Assembly (NCBI RefSeq): GCF_000715075.1 | Contig: NC_134103.1 | Location: forward strand, 53,312,730-53,376,729 | Reading direction: 5' to 3' | Source of the DNA: Nicotiana tabacum | Lineage: Eukaryota; Streptophyta; Magnoliopsida; Solanales; Solanaceae | DNA length: 64,000 nt | The notes under the pieces: model-generated | The model's input: only the letters and a program-made list of their open reading frames with translations | Databases searched by the model: none | Told to the model about the DNA's origin: nothing | Position numbers and translations under genes: made by a program | Part shown: positions 1 through 12,921 of the stretch, in pieces | Position numbering within the stretch: position 1 is the first letter of the stretch | Layout: each line of letters opens with the position of its first letter

Positions 1-1466
1 TTTTTGGGTAAAACTAAAGGTGCTAAATATTCTCAAGAGGTCGTGTTTTAAGGTATTTGAATCATATAATATCCGTATCATAAGTCTTGATGTCAAACGA
101 GTTATGAAACAAAAGTCAACAAAGGTTGTCACAACTTACGATAATAATTTTACTTCAACTTTAGGACGAATGTTACTAACATTTTATCCGAATTTGCTTA
201 GTACTATGAGATTATATACACACAAAATTTAAGATCTATGAGTCTAGTTTACAATGCATAAAACAGTTTGTCGATACGACGTCATAGCAGAGAGATATTC
301 GCGTTTTTGCGAGACTGCGCAAGCAGCTCTCTATGGGACCCACATAGGCGGTTGAAATATATTGATATATATGAGATGCATTAAGGCCATTTTAAATCAT
401 TCTTTTTCACTCTCTTCAGACCATAGACAACTAAAAACTCTCTCTGAAGGTTCTCTCATGACCCAAGACCCAAACAACGGGGAAACAATACAAATCAAGT
501 GTCGGGAATCCCGCGGGGTTAGTAAGTTTCTTGTTCTTCTTGTTGTTGCTGATTTTTGTGTGGTTCCAGATCTTGTGGGAGGTTGTTTCAAGTGGTTTAT
601 GTTCTTTAAAATACTCTCTAAAGTTTTTAATATCAACCCTAGGTGATTTCAGGTCTTCCAAAGTGATTCTAGTGCCGAAAAACCCGAATTGATTGCTAGT
701 TTTGCTTCCTTGTACTTGTGGCAACATTGGAAGGATATTCCGTAGTGAAGTGAGGTCATATTGAAGTTGTTGTGAAGCCCCATAAAATTTTACCAAAAAC
801 CTACAGTTTCATGGTGCCTGGGTAGAATTATGTGTTGATGATTGTAGAGATATGTTCGACGAATTGGACAGGTTGCTTATGAGTTAGAATTGCCATCCGA
901 ATTGGAATTTGTCCACCTGGTATTCCATGTATCTATGCTGAGGAAATGTATCGGAGACCCTTCTCGGGTTGTCCCTATCAAATAAGTACAAGTTACGGAG
1001 GATCTAACATATAAAGAAGTGCTAGTGTCTATATTAAATAGACAAGTCCGCAAGCTAAGAACAAAGGATGTAGCTTCCGTCAAAGTATTATGGAATAACA
1101 AGAATACGGAAGAAGTGACATGGGAAGCAGAAGAGGAAATGTAGTCTAAATACCCTTACCTATTCCAGATTGAAGATAACGAGGATGCCGGGGGAATGCA
1201 GGATGCAACAGAAGCTGAAACGGCTCTAAGAGGTAAGCAATAGCTTGAGAATACTCTTCCTTAATACAAAACGGTGATATTCTGATAATGTACATATCCA
1301 TAATGCTTTGTATATCCTTGAGAGGCCATAGTTTGGGTTTAAATGCTTGCAAGTTTGGCTAGTGTCCATTTCATAGGGGAAACTCGATTGGAAAATTCTG
1401 TCGGAATCTACGATGAATTTAGCTGTATAAGAGTGGTTAACAAGTATTAGAAGTTAAACGAATTAA
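1..1466 (+). repeat. Array monomer 1 (cut by window start)
   Basis: Position 1 aligns with position 1484 of the next monomer, so the first ~17 bases are missing. It is nearly identical to monomer 2. The TATA-like tgatatatatgag starts at 363. The chromodomain remnant (about 865-1143) has a TAA at 983 and a TAG at 1141. About 155 bp containing the PPT and LTR start are deleted near 1410, so this copy has no TGTTACA boundary and is about 1.48 kb long. Confidence 0.9.
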
Positions 1467-3118
1467 GGATGTTGGAACCCATATTTTTGGGTAAAACTAA
1501 AGGTGCTAAATATTCTCAAGAGGTCGTGTTTTAAGGTATTTGAATCATATAATATCCGTATCATAAGTCTTGATGTCAAACGAGTTATGAAACAAAAGTC
1601 GACAAAGGTTGTCACAACTTACGTTCATAATTTTACTTCAATTTTAGGACAAATGTTACTAACATTTTATCCGAATTTTCTTAGTACTATGGGATTATCT
1701 ACAAACAAAATTTAAGATCTATGAGTCTACTTTACAATGCATAAAACAGTTTATCGATACGACGTCATAGCAGAGAGATATTCGCATTTTTGCGAGACTG
1801 CGCAAGCAGCTCTCTATGGGACCCACATAGGCGGTTGAAATATATTGATATATATGAGATGCATTAAGGCCATTTTAATTCATTCGTTTTCACTCTCTTC
1901 AGACCATAGACAACTAAAAACTCTCTTTGAAGGTTCTCTCATGACCCAAGACCCAAACAATGGGGAAACAACACAAATTAAGTGTCGGGAATCCCGCGGG
2001 GTTAGTAAGTTTCTTGTTCTTCTTGTTGTTGCTGATTTTTGTGTGGTTCCAGATCTTGTGGGAGGTTTTTTCAAGTGGTTTATGTTCTGTAAAATACTCT
2101 CTAAAGTTTTTAATATCAACCCTAGGTGATTTCAGGTCTTCCAAAGTGATTCTAGTGCCGAAAAACCCGAATTGATTGCTAGTTTTGCTTTCTTGTACTT
2201 GTGGCAACATTTGAAGGATATTCCGTGGTGAAGTGAGGTCAAATTGAAGTTGTTGTAAGGCCCCATAAAATTTTACCTAAAACTTGCGGTTTCATGGTGC
2301 CTGGGTAGAATTATGTGTTGATGATTGTAGAGATTTGTTCGACGAATTGGACAAGTTGCTTATGAGTTAGAATTGCCATCCGAATTGGAATTTGGCCACC
2401 TGGTATTCCATGTATCTATGCTGAGGAAATGTATTGGAGACCCTTCTCGAGTTGTCCCTATCAAATATGTACAAGTTACGGAGGATCTATCATATAAAGA
2501 AGTGCCAGTGGCTATATTAAATCGACAATTTCGCAAGCTGAGAACAAAGGATGTAGCTTCCGTCAAAGTATTATGGAATAACAAGAATACGGAAGAAGTG
2601 ACATGGGAAGTAGAAGAGGAAATGTAGTCTAAATACTCATACCTATTCCAGATTGAAGATTACGAGGATGCCGGGGGAATGCAGGATGCAACAGAAGCTG
2701 AAACGGCTATAAGAGGTAAGCAATAGCTTGAGAATACTCTTCCTAAATACAAAACGGTGATATACAGATAATGTACATATCCATAATGCTTTGTATATCC
2801 TTGTGAGGCCATAGTTTGGGTTTAACTGCTTGCAAGTTTGGCTAGTGTCCAATTCATAGGGGATATTCGGCCGGAAAATTCCGTCGGAATCTACGATGAT
2901 TTAGACTCCCCATAAACCCTTACATTCGAGGACGAATGTTCGTAAGGTGGGATGGTGTTACAACCCATATTCTCGTACGTCGGATCATGCCATAATTTAG
3001 TCGACGTAAATCTGAGAAGAGATTATCTTTGAGATGATAAAAAGTTAATCTTATTGGTCTTAAATGATACAAGGGTGTATAAAAGTGGTTAACAAGTATT
3101 AGAAGTTAAACGAATCAA
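1467..3118 (+). repeat. Array monomer 2
   Basis: Complete 1652-bp monomer. The TATA-like box is near 1846 and the chromodomain remnant spans about 2348-2627, ending at a TAG that monomer 1 shares at the same codon. The inverted repeat ACATTCG...CGAATGT is at 2922-2939, followed by a degraded purine tract and the LTR start TGTTACA at 2956. The shared stop and near identity show that monomers 1 and 2 are recent duplicates of one another. Confidence 0.9.
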
Positions 3119-4027
3119 GGATGTTGTAACCCGTATCATTGGGTAAAACTAGAGGTGCTTAATATCCTCAAGAGGTCATGTTTTAATTTATTTCAATCAT
3201 ATAGTATACGTATCATAAGTCTTGAATTCAAACGAGTTATGAAACAAAAGTCGACAAAAGTTCTCGCAACTTACGTTCATAATTTTACTTAAACTTTAGG
3301 TCAAATGTTACCAATATTTTCTCCGAATTTAATTGGAACTATGGGATTATTTATCCAACAAATTGAAGATCTGTGAGTCTAGTTTCCAATGCATTAAACC
3401 GTTTGTCGATATGATGTCCTAGTAGAGAGTTATTCGTGTTTTCGCGTGACTGCGCAAGCAGCTCTCTATTGATATATATGAGACGCCTTAATCCTGTTTT
3501 AACTCATTCTTTTTTAGTCTCTTCATTCCCTAGATAGCTAAAAACTCTCTCTCAAGGTTCTCTCATGATCCAAGACCCAAAAAAAGAAGAAACAAGACAA
3601 ATCAAGTGTCGGGAATCCCGTGGGGCTAGTAAGTTTCTTGTTCTTCTTGTTGTTGCTAATTTTTGTGTGGTTCCAGCTTTTGTGGGAGTTTGGTTTAAGT
3701 GGTTTAAGTTCTGTAAAATACACCCTCTAGTTTTTAGTATCAACCCTAGGGAATTCAGGTCTTCCAAAGTGATTCTAGTGCCGAAAAACCCGAATTGATT
3801 GCTAGTTTCGCTTCCTTGTTCTTGTGGCAACATTGGAAGGATATTTCGTGGTGAAGTGAGGTCAAATTGAAGTGGTTGTAAGGCCCCGTAAAATTTTAAC
3901 TAAAAATCGGGTTTTCGTGGTGCCGGGGTAGAATTATATGTTGATGATTGTAGAGATTTGTTCGACGAATTGGACAGGTTGCTTATGAGTTAGAATTGCC
4001 ATCCGAATTGGAATTTGTCGACCTGGT
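3119..4027 (+). repeat. Array monomer 3 (3' truncated)
   Basis: Follows the monomer sequence through the U3-like half (TATA-like box near 3470, just after a short deletion of the usual GGGACCCACATAGG segment) into the first codons of the chromodomain remnant. It stops at 4027 in GGTAT followed by ten A residues. The chromodomain, PPT and LTR start are missing. Confidence 0.85.
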
Positions 4028-5433
4028 ATAAAAAAAAAATGAATCATAAGTCTTGAAGTCAAACGAATTATGAAACAAATGTCGACAAAAGTTGTCGCAA
4101 CTTACGTTCATAATTCTACTTAAACATAAGCTCAAATATTACTAAGATTTTCTCTGAATTTACTGGGAACTACGAGATTATCTACCCGCCAAATTGAACA
4201 TCCATGAGTCTAGTTTCCAGCGCATTAAACCATTTGTCGATACGACATCAGAGTAGGGAGATATTCACGTTTTTGCAAAACTGCGCAAGCAGCTCTCTAT
4301 TGGACCCACATAGGCGATTGAAATATATTGATATATATGAGACGCCTTAAGCCTGTTTTAACTCATTCTTTTTCTCTCTTCAGTCCCTAGACTGCTAAAA
4401 ACTCTCTCTCAAGGTTCTCTCATGATCCAAGACCCAAACAAAGGAGAAACAAGATAAATCAAGTGTCGGGAATCCCGTGGGGCTAGTAAGTTTTTTGTTC
4501 TTCTTGTTGTTGCTGATTTGTGTCTGGTTCCAGCTCTTGTGGGAGGTTGTTTTAAATGGTTTATGTTTTGTAAATTACTCCATCAAGTTTTGAATATCAA
4601 CCCTAGGTGATTTTAGGTCTTCCAAAGTGATTCTAGTGTTGAAAAACCTTAATTGATTGTTAGTTTTGCTTCCTTGTTCTTTTGGCAACATTGGAAGGAT
4701 ATTTCATGGTGAAGTGAGGTCAAATTGAAGTTGTTGTATGGCCCCGTAAAATTTCAACTAAAAATCAGGGTTTCGTGATGCCGGGGTAGAATTATGTGTT
4801 GATGATTGTAGAGATTAGTTCGATGGATTGGACATGTTGCTTATGAGTTAGAATTGCCATCCGAATTGTAATTTGTCCACCTAGTATATAAATAAGTGTC
4901 AGTGGCTATATTAGATCGACAAGTCCGCAAGCTGAGAACAAACGGTGTAGCTTCCGTCAAAGTATTCTAGAGGAACAATAATACGAAAGAAATGACATGG
5001 GAAGCAAAAGAGGAGATGAAGTCTCTATGAGGTAAGCAATAACTTGAGAATACACTTCCTTAATACAAAATGGTGATATGCAGATAATGTACATATCCAT
5101 AATGCTTTGTATATCCTTGTGAGGCCATAGGATGGGTTTAAGTTCTTGCAAGTTTGGCTAGTGTCCATTTCATAGGGAAACTCGGCCGGGAATTTCTGTC
5201 GGAATCTACGATGATTTAGACTCCCCATAAACCCTTACATTCAATGACATATGTTCCTAAAGGGGGAGGGTGTTACAACCCATATTCGCGTACGTTGGAT
5301 CATGCCATAAGATAGTCGACGTAAATCCGAGAAGAGATTATCTTTGAGATGATAAGAAGTTAATCCTATTGGTCTTAAATGATACAAGGGTGTATAAGAG
5401 TGGTTAATAAGTATTAGAAGTTAAACGATTCAA
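4028..5433 (+). repeat. Array monomer 4 (5' truncated, internal deletion)
   Basis: Begins after an A-run in mid-U3 (AATCATAAGTCTTGAAG) and runs through a TATA-like box near 4329. The chromodomain remnant (about 4818-5035) has lost roughly 125 bp around 4886, joining CCACCTAGTAT to the later GTGTCAGTGGC segment. It ends with a mutated hairpin, a purine-rich tract and the LTR start TGTTACA at 5271. Confidence 0.85.
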
Positions 5434-5658
5434 GGATGTTATAACCCGTATTTTCAAGTAAAACTACAGGTGCTTAATATTCTCAAGATATCATGTTTTA
5501 ATGTATTTGAATCATATAATATTCGTATCATAAGTCTTGAAGTCAAACGAGTTATGAGATGCCTTAAGCCCATTTTAACTCATTCTTTTTCACTCTGTTC
5601 AGACCCTAGATAGCTAAAAACTCTCTCTTTGATCCAAGACCCAAACAAAAGGGATATA
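5434..5658 (+). repeat. Array monomer 5 (left stub)
   Basis: Starts as a normal monomer, then jumps from GAGTTATGA directly to GATGCCTTAAGCCC, removing about 310 bp between two places that share the short word TATGA. It is cut off at about 5658, where the LTR of the minus-strand element begins after AAACAAAAGGGATATA. Confidence 0.85.
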
Positions 5659-7649
5659 TCTCACGACCCAAACCGATGGGCCGCGACGGGCACCCGGTAC
5701 CTTACTCAATCGAGTACAAACATAACATATCTTTTCGTATCATACTATCATAGATAACTGAGCCGGAGAGGCTACTGTGAGATAAGTAGAATACAATATG
5801 AAATACCAACTTATACATAAGACATACGGGCCTATAAGACCAAAATAACCACTCGTATACTGAACAGAGGCCAACATGGCCATACAATCTTTTAGGTCCA
5901 TGACATCTGTCTACAAGCCTCTAAGAATTTATATTTGTCATAAAGGTCGGGCATAGCCCCGCCATACAAAACAATACACGTCTAAATCATACTGACCAAA
6001 CAAGCAATTCCGGAGCAAATAGAGCAAACCAACACCTTTCGCTGAGCTAATAGCTTACTTGTAGGGCTCATAACCTGTCCATCGAGACCTGCGGGCATGT
6101 AACATAGTGTCCCCAGGCAAAAGGGACGTTAGTACAAATAATGTACCGAATATGTAAGGAATGAAATTCAGTAAATAATAGACATGATAGAAATATGGAG
6201 TAAAAGACTCAACATGTAAATCTGAATAACTCTGTGAATCATTGATATTTACAATGCCATACATATGCGTATAAATGTCATACCATGCATAGGTATATGC
6301 GTTCATAACATCATCAAGCCTCTGAGGGCATCCCATTATATCATCTCTGCCATTGTGGGCAAATCATCAACGTATACTAGCTGATCAGGTGGTGGTGCGT
6401 ATATAACACCGTAACCTTTTCCATATCCCATATACATATATATACATGTATATAATGCCATCTGGTCATGGGTCAATGTACATGTATAAATGCATGAAAT
6501 GCATATGAAACACGTTAATAAGATTTCTTTTGTCATAAAAATAATATGTCTGTCGGATAACTTTTATCAAATACATATTTTTTTGAGACCCATGAACAGA
6601 ATATATATATATAATTCACATGGGGAATTAAGAATATAGACACCCATAGTATTTCTATGAATAGAGTCATTTATGGAAGTTGTGCATTTGCTCGTTTCGT
6701 TCATGTCGTATAGATCATGCCAAAAAGAAAGAAGGGACAGCCTTAACATACCTGAACCGATTCTCTTGACAATTCCTTTAACACCTTTGATTGCGACAAC
6801 GCGTAACGGCGGATCGAAGTAGAAAAGAATCCGTATGATATTCTTGACGAAGATAGTACCGTACTCCCTTAAAATCACAAAATCCCGTAGCTATAATATT
6901 ACGTAGTATAACTTCTTTTGCTGAAAATCCGTTGCTTGGTGGATGTAAAACATCTCCATTTTTGTAATTTTGATCATAATATTGCATAAGTTTTCTTGCT
7001 GAAGTTCATCCGTAACTTGAAGATGAAGTATCTTTATTTTTGTCCATTATAAAAGTGATTTGATGACATTCTTTAATCCAAAGAGTTAAGGTTCCCATCT
7101 ATTGAAGTGTTGCCACCTTGCAAGGTCATTCAAGAGTCACCTAATATATTTCCATGTGGCTGCCACGTTTTTCCTTAGTCTTTATCCAAAAGACTTTACT
7201 TAATCAACCACTAATTATTAATTAACTTGTTAATTTCCCCATTATCCAATAATTCACATAATTAAGGATTATCTCAAATTACTTAAAATACTACCCACTG
7301 TTAACATACCTTATACACCTTACTATCATGGTCATATAGTACTTTTTATGGTACTAATCCATAAATACCGGGTATTTTAGCTCTGGCCGTATTTTATCCC
7401 AACATGTCAAACTTTGATGAAAATTCATTTTCTTTGATTTGTTTATCCTCTCACCTTCACGAATTTACTCATCACTTGTTTGAAATAGCATAATGCTTAT
7501 AATCTCAAAATAATCTCATTCTCGAACTTACGTGATTAGCATACGATGAAACTTTAACGTACAAAAATGCGGAAGGTAAAATCTCATTTTCGAGATTATA
7601 TCAATTTAGTTATGGCGTACTTACACGTACGAAAACATGGGGTGTAACA
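5659..7649 (-). repeat. 3' LTR of the LARD-like element
   Basis: About 1991 bp. On the minus strand it starts TGTTACACC (plus strand ends GGTGTAACA at 7649) and ends GGTCGTGAGA at 5659, a mutated form of the usual GTGACA end. It aligns over most of its length with 9722-11546. A run of CATATA/TATA dinucleotides lies at 6427-6455. The small open frames inside it match no known protein and are not conserved in the sister LTR. Confidence 0.85.
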
Positions 7650-7672
7650 TCATTCCCCCCTTTGGAACATTC
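7650..7672 (-). other. Polypurine tract and remnant hairpin of the LARD-like element
   Basis: Read on the minus strand, AAAGGGGGGAATGA directly precedes the LTR start TGTTACA, and just upstream lies AACATTC..GGAATGTT, a mutated copy of the inverted repeat found before the PPT in the other elements here. This sets the internal/3' LTR border. Confidence 0.8.
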
Positions 7673-9705
7673 CTCCTTGAATGTTGACTGATGCACTTAT
7701 CATTTTTATGACTTATTCCTTTCGAATACTTTAGTACTCTCCTTGCCATCTAGGCAACTATTCTGTGAATAATTCCAAAGGCCGGGGCATTCCCCTCTTT
7801 AGGCCTCTTTCTCACACCATGAATTACGGTTGGAATCCTGCCAATCTCGTAACTGTTATTACCTTCTATCATGCAGCATGTACGACTTCGACCTTGTAAG
7901 TGCGCCTATGCGACTCTTCTCCCCTTTTTCCTCCAGCTTTTGGACAATCTCTAAGCCTCGCTTTGTAAACCTATATAGAGATTGACAAGATTTCCCTCTG
8001 GGCATCTCATAGGTATACTGAAGTTCTTCGCTCGGTACTTTGTTGTACTTATGAATACTGCTATACCTTATTTCATAGATCCGTTTATCCATCTGTATGA
8101 CTTTACTGCCATAACTCTTACTTTGATTTATCATTACTGAGGTCTACTACCAAACTCCAGGTTACTCTCGTTTCTTATCCTATATATATAAATCTATGTC
8201 CTTTAAGGCTTTTTTTATTACCGTTCATCGTAAAAATGATGGCCTAATCTCACCTTATACTTTGTGACTGTTGTCCATCCATTATCGATTCACCTTAATG
8301 TTGAGGTATCATCTATCACTGATAGCTTGATATCTTATGTAACATTGCCGCTAGGGCTCACGTCTCATCGTGGAACATTTGAAGTGATTGTCTTGATCCA
8401 CTTGGGGGCAATACGATGTCAAGGAAAGGAAGTAAGGGTTCCTACCCGAGATGTTATTGATAAATAAGGAGCCAGTGCAAGACGTAAGTTAAGACAAAGG
8501 GAATAACCCAAGAAGGATTGCGCAGAATACAGATATGAAAATTGACCAACGAGCAGTTAGTAGTTGATTCAGGAAGAGTCTAGTTATGGCTAGATAAGAG
8601 GTTACAGACAAATCAACAGATCATGCAAGATAAACATAGTGAACCCCAACATGGGAATTCAGTCTCGCAGATATGACATTGTGATCCTTGAGATATATTC
8701 AGATAGGAGTTGGGGTAGTTAAAGGTAAATAAAAGAGAATGCCATTGGGAAGACAGTCAAAACTTCAGTTCATGAGCAACCCTAGAACCACAAGGGCGTG
8801 GAAATAAGTAACTACGGATAATTATAAGCAAGGAAGAACATCAAAAATTCCGTCAAGTATACGATGCAATAAGCTCGCAGCTTTACAAGAGTCAGAGGGT
8901 CCTCCCTAAGTACTAAAACAAAAGACTAGATGAGGGAATAAGGAAGAAAGCTTCAGCCTAAGCACAATGACCTAAAGAGGAAATGGTCTTGTAATAACAG
9001 TCTTGCCACAACATTGTATGCACTCCATAAGAAAGTGGCACCTACCGTGGCTAATGAACGGGAAGTAAAATCAGAAGTGATATTCAAGATCACGTGAGTT
9101 GTATGGAATTCAATATGTGTTGGCACTAAGGTAAGCTAAGTATGCACGCAACAAGGGGCAAGAAGACCAGGAAAAGTAATTGCTTGCATTTAAAGAAAGT
9201 TGGGAAGGAACGGAAAGAATCATTCGATTAATAATCCAGAGATAGTTACGTTATGAACGCACTTAAGAGTTCGGAGTTTTATACATGCAGCATATATGTT
9301 GACAATCATACAGACATAGAAAACTCCGGTATAAGTTAAAAAGAAAGAATTGAACCCCGGGCATAGACAAAGAATTGAGTCATTAGAAGATTGTATCATG
9401 GATATTCCACAACGCCCATGAAAGGCTAAAGTAATAACTAATACCAGGAGTCACAAATCGGAAGATAGCTTAAGCCTACTTAAATGCTGATCAGAAGGAA
9501 GAGGAAACTAAAGAGTTACATTAACCAAGTAAATCAGGAGTCTGATTATTGGACCCAGAAAATTATAGAAATCATGATTGAGAACATTGCAGGATCACTC
9601 TTAATAACAGAGGTATAAGAGAGAAAGTACAACAACCATATTCTATAACGGCCCTACGATAAAGCCAGTTGGAAAAGTACCAGCCTCATAAGAAGTCAGT
9701 ACGAA
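7673..9705 (-). other. Non-coding interior of the LARD-like element
   Basis: About 2 kb between the PPT and PBS. The longest open frames are 91 codons (minus, 7859-8134) and 67 codons (plus, 8264-8467). Neither shows zinc knuckle, protease, RT or integrase motifs. The right half of the plus strand is purine-rich with many GAAG/AAGGAA words. I see nothing else I can name here. Confidence 0.65.
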
Positions 9706-9717
9706 GCTCTGATACCA
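9706..9717 (-). other. Primer binding site of the LARD-like element
   Basis: Plus-strand GCTCTGATACCA is the reverse complement of TGGTATCAGAGC, the plant tRNA-iMet primer site. It lies 4 bases from the LTR end (TGGCA on the minus strand), the spacing seen in the other elements here. Confidence 0.9.
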
Positions 9718-9721
9718 CTTT

Positions 9722-11546
9722 TGCCACTACCCAAACCGATGGGCCGCGACGGGCACTCGGTACCTTACTCAATCGAGTACCAACATAACGTATCTTTTCA
9801 TATCATACTATCATAGATAACTGAGCCAGAGAGGCTACCATGAGATAAGTAGAATACAACATGATATACCAACTTATACATAAGACATACGGGCCTATAA
9901 GACCAAAATAACCACTCGTATACTGAACATAGACCAACAAGGCCATACAATCTTTTACGGACATGACATCTGTCTACAAGCCTCTAAGAATTTATATTTG
10001 TCATAAAGGTCGGGACATAGCGCCCCATACTAAACAATACACGTCTAAATCATACTGACCAAACAAGCAACTCCGGAGCAAATGGAGAGCACCGACACCT
10101 TTCGCTGAGCTGATAGCTTACTTGGAGGGCTCATAACCTGTCTATCGTGACCTGCAGGCATGAAACGCAGCATCCCTAGGCAAAAGGGACGTCAGTACAA
10201 ATAATGTACCGAGTATGTAAGGAATAAAATTCAGTAAATAATAGACATGATAGAAATATGGAGTAAAAGACTTAACATGTAAATTGAATAACTCTGTGAA
10301 TCAGTGATATTTACAATGCCATGCATATGCGTATAAATGTCATACCATGCATAGGTATATACGTTCATAACATCATCAAGCCTCTGAGGGCATCCCATCA
10401 TATCATCTCGGCCACTGTGGGCAAATCATCAACGTATACTAGCTGATCAGGTGGTGGTGCGTATATAACGCCGTAACCTTTTCCCGTAACCTTTTCCATA
10501 TCCCATATACATATATATACATATATATATATGCGTATATAATGCCATCTGGTCATGGGTCAATGTGCATGTATAAATGCATGAAATGCATATGAAACAC
10601 GTTAATAAGATTTCTTTTGTCATAAAAATAATATGCTTGTCGGATAAATTTTATCAAATACGTATTTTTCTGAGACCCATGAACAGAAGATGTAATAATA
10701 ATTCACATAGGGAATCAAGAATATAGACACCCCTAGTATTTCTATGAATAGAGTCATTTATGGAAGTTGTGCATTTGCTCGTTTCGTTCGTGTCGTATAG
10801 ATCATGCCAAAAAGAAAGAAGGGATAGACTTAACATACCTGAACCGATTCAGTTGACAATTCCTTTAACACCGTTGATTGCGACAACGCGTAACGGTGGA
10901 TCAAAGTAGGGAAAAATTCGTATGATATTCTTGAGAAAGATAGCACCGTACTCCCTTAAAATCACAAAATCCCGTTGTTATAATATTACGTAGTATAACT
11001 TCTTTTGTGGAAAATCCTTTGCTTGGTAGATGTAAAACATCTCCATTTTTGTAATTTTGATCATAATATTGTATAAGTTTTCTTGTTGAAGTTCATCCAT
11101 AACTTGAAGAGGAAGTATCTTTATTTTTGTCCATTAAAGAAGTGATTTGATGACATTCTTTAATCCTAAGAGATAAGGTGCCCATCTCTTGAAGTGTTTC
11201 CACCTTGCAAGGTGATTCAAGAGTCACCTAATATATTTCCATGTGGCTGCCACGTTTTGCCTTAGTCTTTATCCAAAGGACTTTATTTAATAAACCACTA
11301 ATTATTAATTAACTTGTTAATTCCCCCATTATACGATAATTCACATAATTAAGGATTGTCTCAAATTACTTAAAATAATACCCACTTTTAACATACCTTA
11401 TACACATTACTATCATGGTCATGTGGTACCTTGTATGGCACTAATCCATAAATACCGGATATTTTAGCTCGGGCCGCATTTTATCCCAACATGTCAAACT
11501 TTGTCGAAAATTCATTTTCTTTGATTTGCTTATCCTATCACCTTCA
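9722..11546 (-). repeat. 5' LTR of the LARD-like element (start truncated)
   Basis: Sister copy of 5659-7649 with many substitutions, so the insertion is not recent. It stops at about 11546 (CTTCACAAATT) where the sister continues for another ~190 bp, so the first part of the LTR in element sense is missing and array sequence follows directly. It has a local 12-bp duplication (CCGTAACCTTTT twice, near 10471-10495) and an expanded TA-rich microsatellite at 10503-10540. Confidence 0.85.
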
Positions 11547-12345
11547 CAAATTATGTGTTGATGATTGTAGAGATTTGTTCGACGAATTGGACAGATTGCT
11601 TATGAGTTAGAATTGCCATCCAAATTGGAATTTGTCCACCTGGTATTCCATGTATCTATGTTGAGGAAATGTATTAGAGGCCCTTCTCGGGTCGTCCCTA
11701 TCAAATATGTATAAGTTACGGAGGATCTATCATATAAAGAAGTGCTAGTGGCTATATTAGATTGACAAGTCCCAAAGCTGAGAGCGAAGGATGTAACTTC
11801 CGTCAAAGAATTGTGGAGGAACAAGAATATGGAAGAAATGACATGGGAAGAAGAAGAGGAAATGAAGTCTAAATACCCTTATCTATTCCAGATTGAGGAT
11901 AACGAAAATGCCGGGGGAACGCAGGATGCAATGGAAGCTGAAACGGATCTAAGAGGTAAGCTATAGCTTGAGAATACTCTTCCTTAATACAAAATGGTGA
12001 TATGCAAATAATGCACATACCTATAATGCTTTGTATATCCTTATAAAGCATAGGTTGGGTTTAACTGCTTGCAAGTTTGGCTAGTGTCCATTTTATAGGG
12101 GAATCTCGGCCTGAAATTTCCGTCGGAATCTACGATGATTTAGACTCCCCATTAACCCTTACATTCGAGAACGAATGTTCCTAAGGGAGAGGGTGTTACA
12201 ACTCATATTCGTGTACGTTGGATCACGCCATAAGATAGTCGACGTAAATTTGAGAAGAGATTATCTTTGTGTTAATCGTATTGGTCTTAACTGATACAAG
12301 GGTGTATAAGATTGGTTAACAAGTATCAGACGTTAAACGAATCAA
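11547..12345 (+). repeat. Array monomer 6 (right part)
   Basis: Begins in the bridge just before the chromodomain remnant (ATGTGTTGATGATTG) and runs through the remnant (about 11575-11900), the untranslated stretch and a purine tract to the LTR start TGTTACA at 12194. The remnant has in-frame damage (TAG around 11759 and GTATAAG upstream), so it is not a gene. Confidence 0.85.
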
Positions 12346-12850
12346 GGATGTTGTAACCCGTATTTTCGGGTAAAGCAAGAGGTGCTTAATATTCTCAAGA
12401 GGTCGTGCTTTATGTTATTTGAATTATATAATATCCGTATCATAAATCTTGAAGTCAAACGAGTTATGAAACAAAAGTCGACAAATGTTGTCGCAGCTTA
12501 CGTTCATAATTTTACTCAAACTTTAGGTCAAATGTTACTAAAATTTTCTCCTAATTTACTTGTAAATACAAGGTTATCTACCCACAAAATTGAATATCTA
12601 TGAGTCTAGTTTCCAACGCATTAAACCATTTGTCGATATGAAGTCGGAGTTGAGAGATATCACATTTTCGTGAGACTGCGCAAGTAGCTCTCTATGGGAC
12701 CCACATAGGCGGTTGAGATATATTGATATATATGAGACGCCTTAAGCCCATTTTAACTCATTCTTTTTAACTCTCTTCAGACCCTAGATATCTAAAAACT
12801 ATCTCTCAAGGTTCTCTCATGATCCAAGACCCAAACAAAGGGCAAGCAAT
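12346..12850 (+). repeat. Array monomer 7 (left stub)
   Basis: U3-like half with a TATA-like box near 12724, following the monomer consensus up to CCCAAACAAAGGGCAA. At about 12850 it passes directly into LTR sequence of the next element (TTTGAGAGCTCGGTGTG), which corresponds to about position 23350 of that element's other LTR. Confidence 0.85.
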
Positions 12851-12921
12851 GTTGGGGTAACTTTGAGAGCTCGGTGTGGGGTGATATTTCAATCTTTCTT
12901 CAAGAAGATTGTTGAGGTAAG
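12850..12921 (+). repeat. 5' LTR fragment, left of nested solo LTR
   Basis: The segment CTTTGAGAGCTCGGTGTGGGG through AAGATTGTTGAGGTAAG matches 23350-23416 of the 3' LTR. The ~1030 bp that should precede it is absent. The sequence resumes at 15426 after the nested insertion. Confidence 0.85.

Larger units (their letters stand above)
5659..11546 (-). mobile_element. Non-autonomous (LARD-like) LTR retrotransposon, minus strand
   Basis: Two directly repeated sequences (5659-7649 and 9722-11546) flank about 2.07 kb. Read on the minus strand the order is 5' LTR (9722-11546, start missing), PBS complementary to tRNA-iMet (9706-9717), interior, polypurine tract, and 3' LTR starting TGTTACACC at 7649. 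I find no gag, protease, RT, RNase H or integrase motif on either strand of the interior, while the cis signals are recognisable, so a non-autonomous large retrotransposon derivative fits best. A decayed autonomous element with a large deletion is the alternative. The LTRs resemble the plus-strand LTR at 27412-29321. No target duplication can be tested because the 5' LTR start is lost. Confidence 0.8.

Noticed and set aside
20..232. Short plus-strand open frame repeated in many monomers
   Set aside because: It starts with GTG, lies in the U3 part and owes its conservation to recent amplification. There is no protein motif.
362..646. 62-94-codon frames (GASKFLVLLVVADFCVV type) in many monomers
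   Set aside because: They lie in LTR sequence, are overlapped by equally long antisense frames, and differ by frame-breaking changes between copies. Hydrophobic content comes from the TTCTTGTT-rich DNA.
8264..8467. 67-codon plus-strand frame in the LARD-like interior
   Set aside because: Opposite to element sense, with no motif. It is within chance length for this composition.
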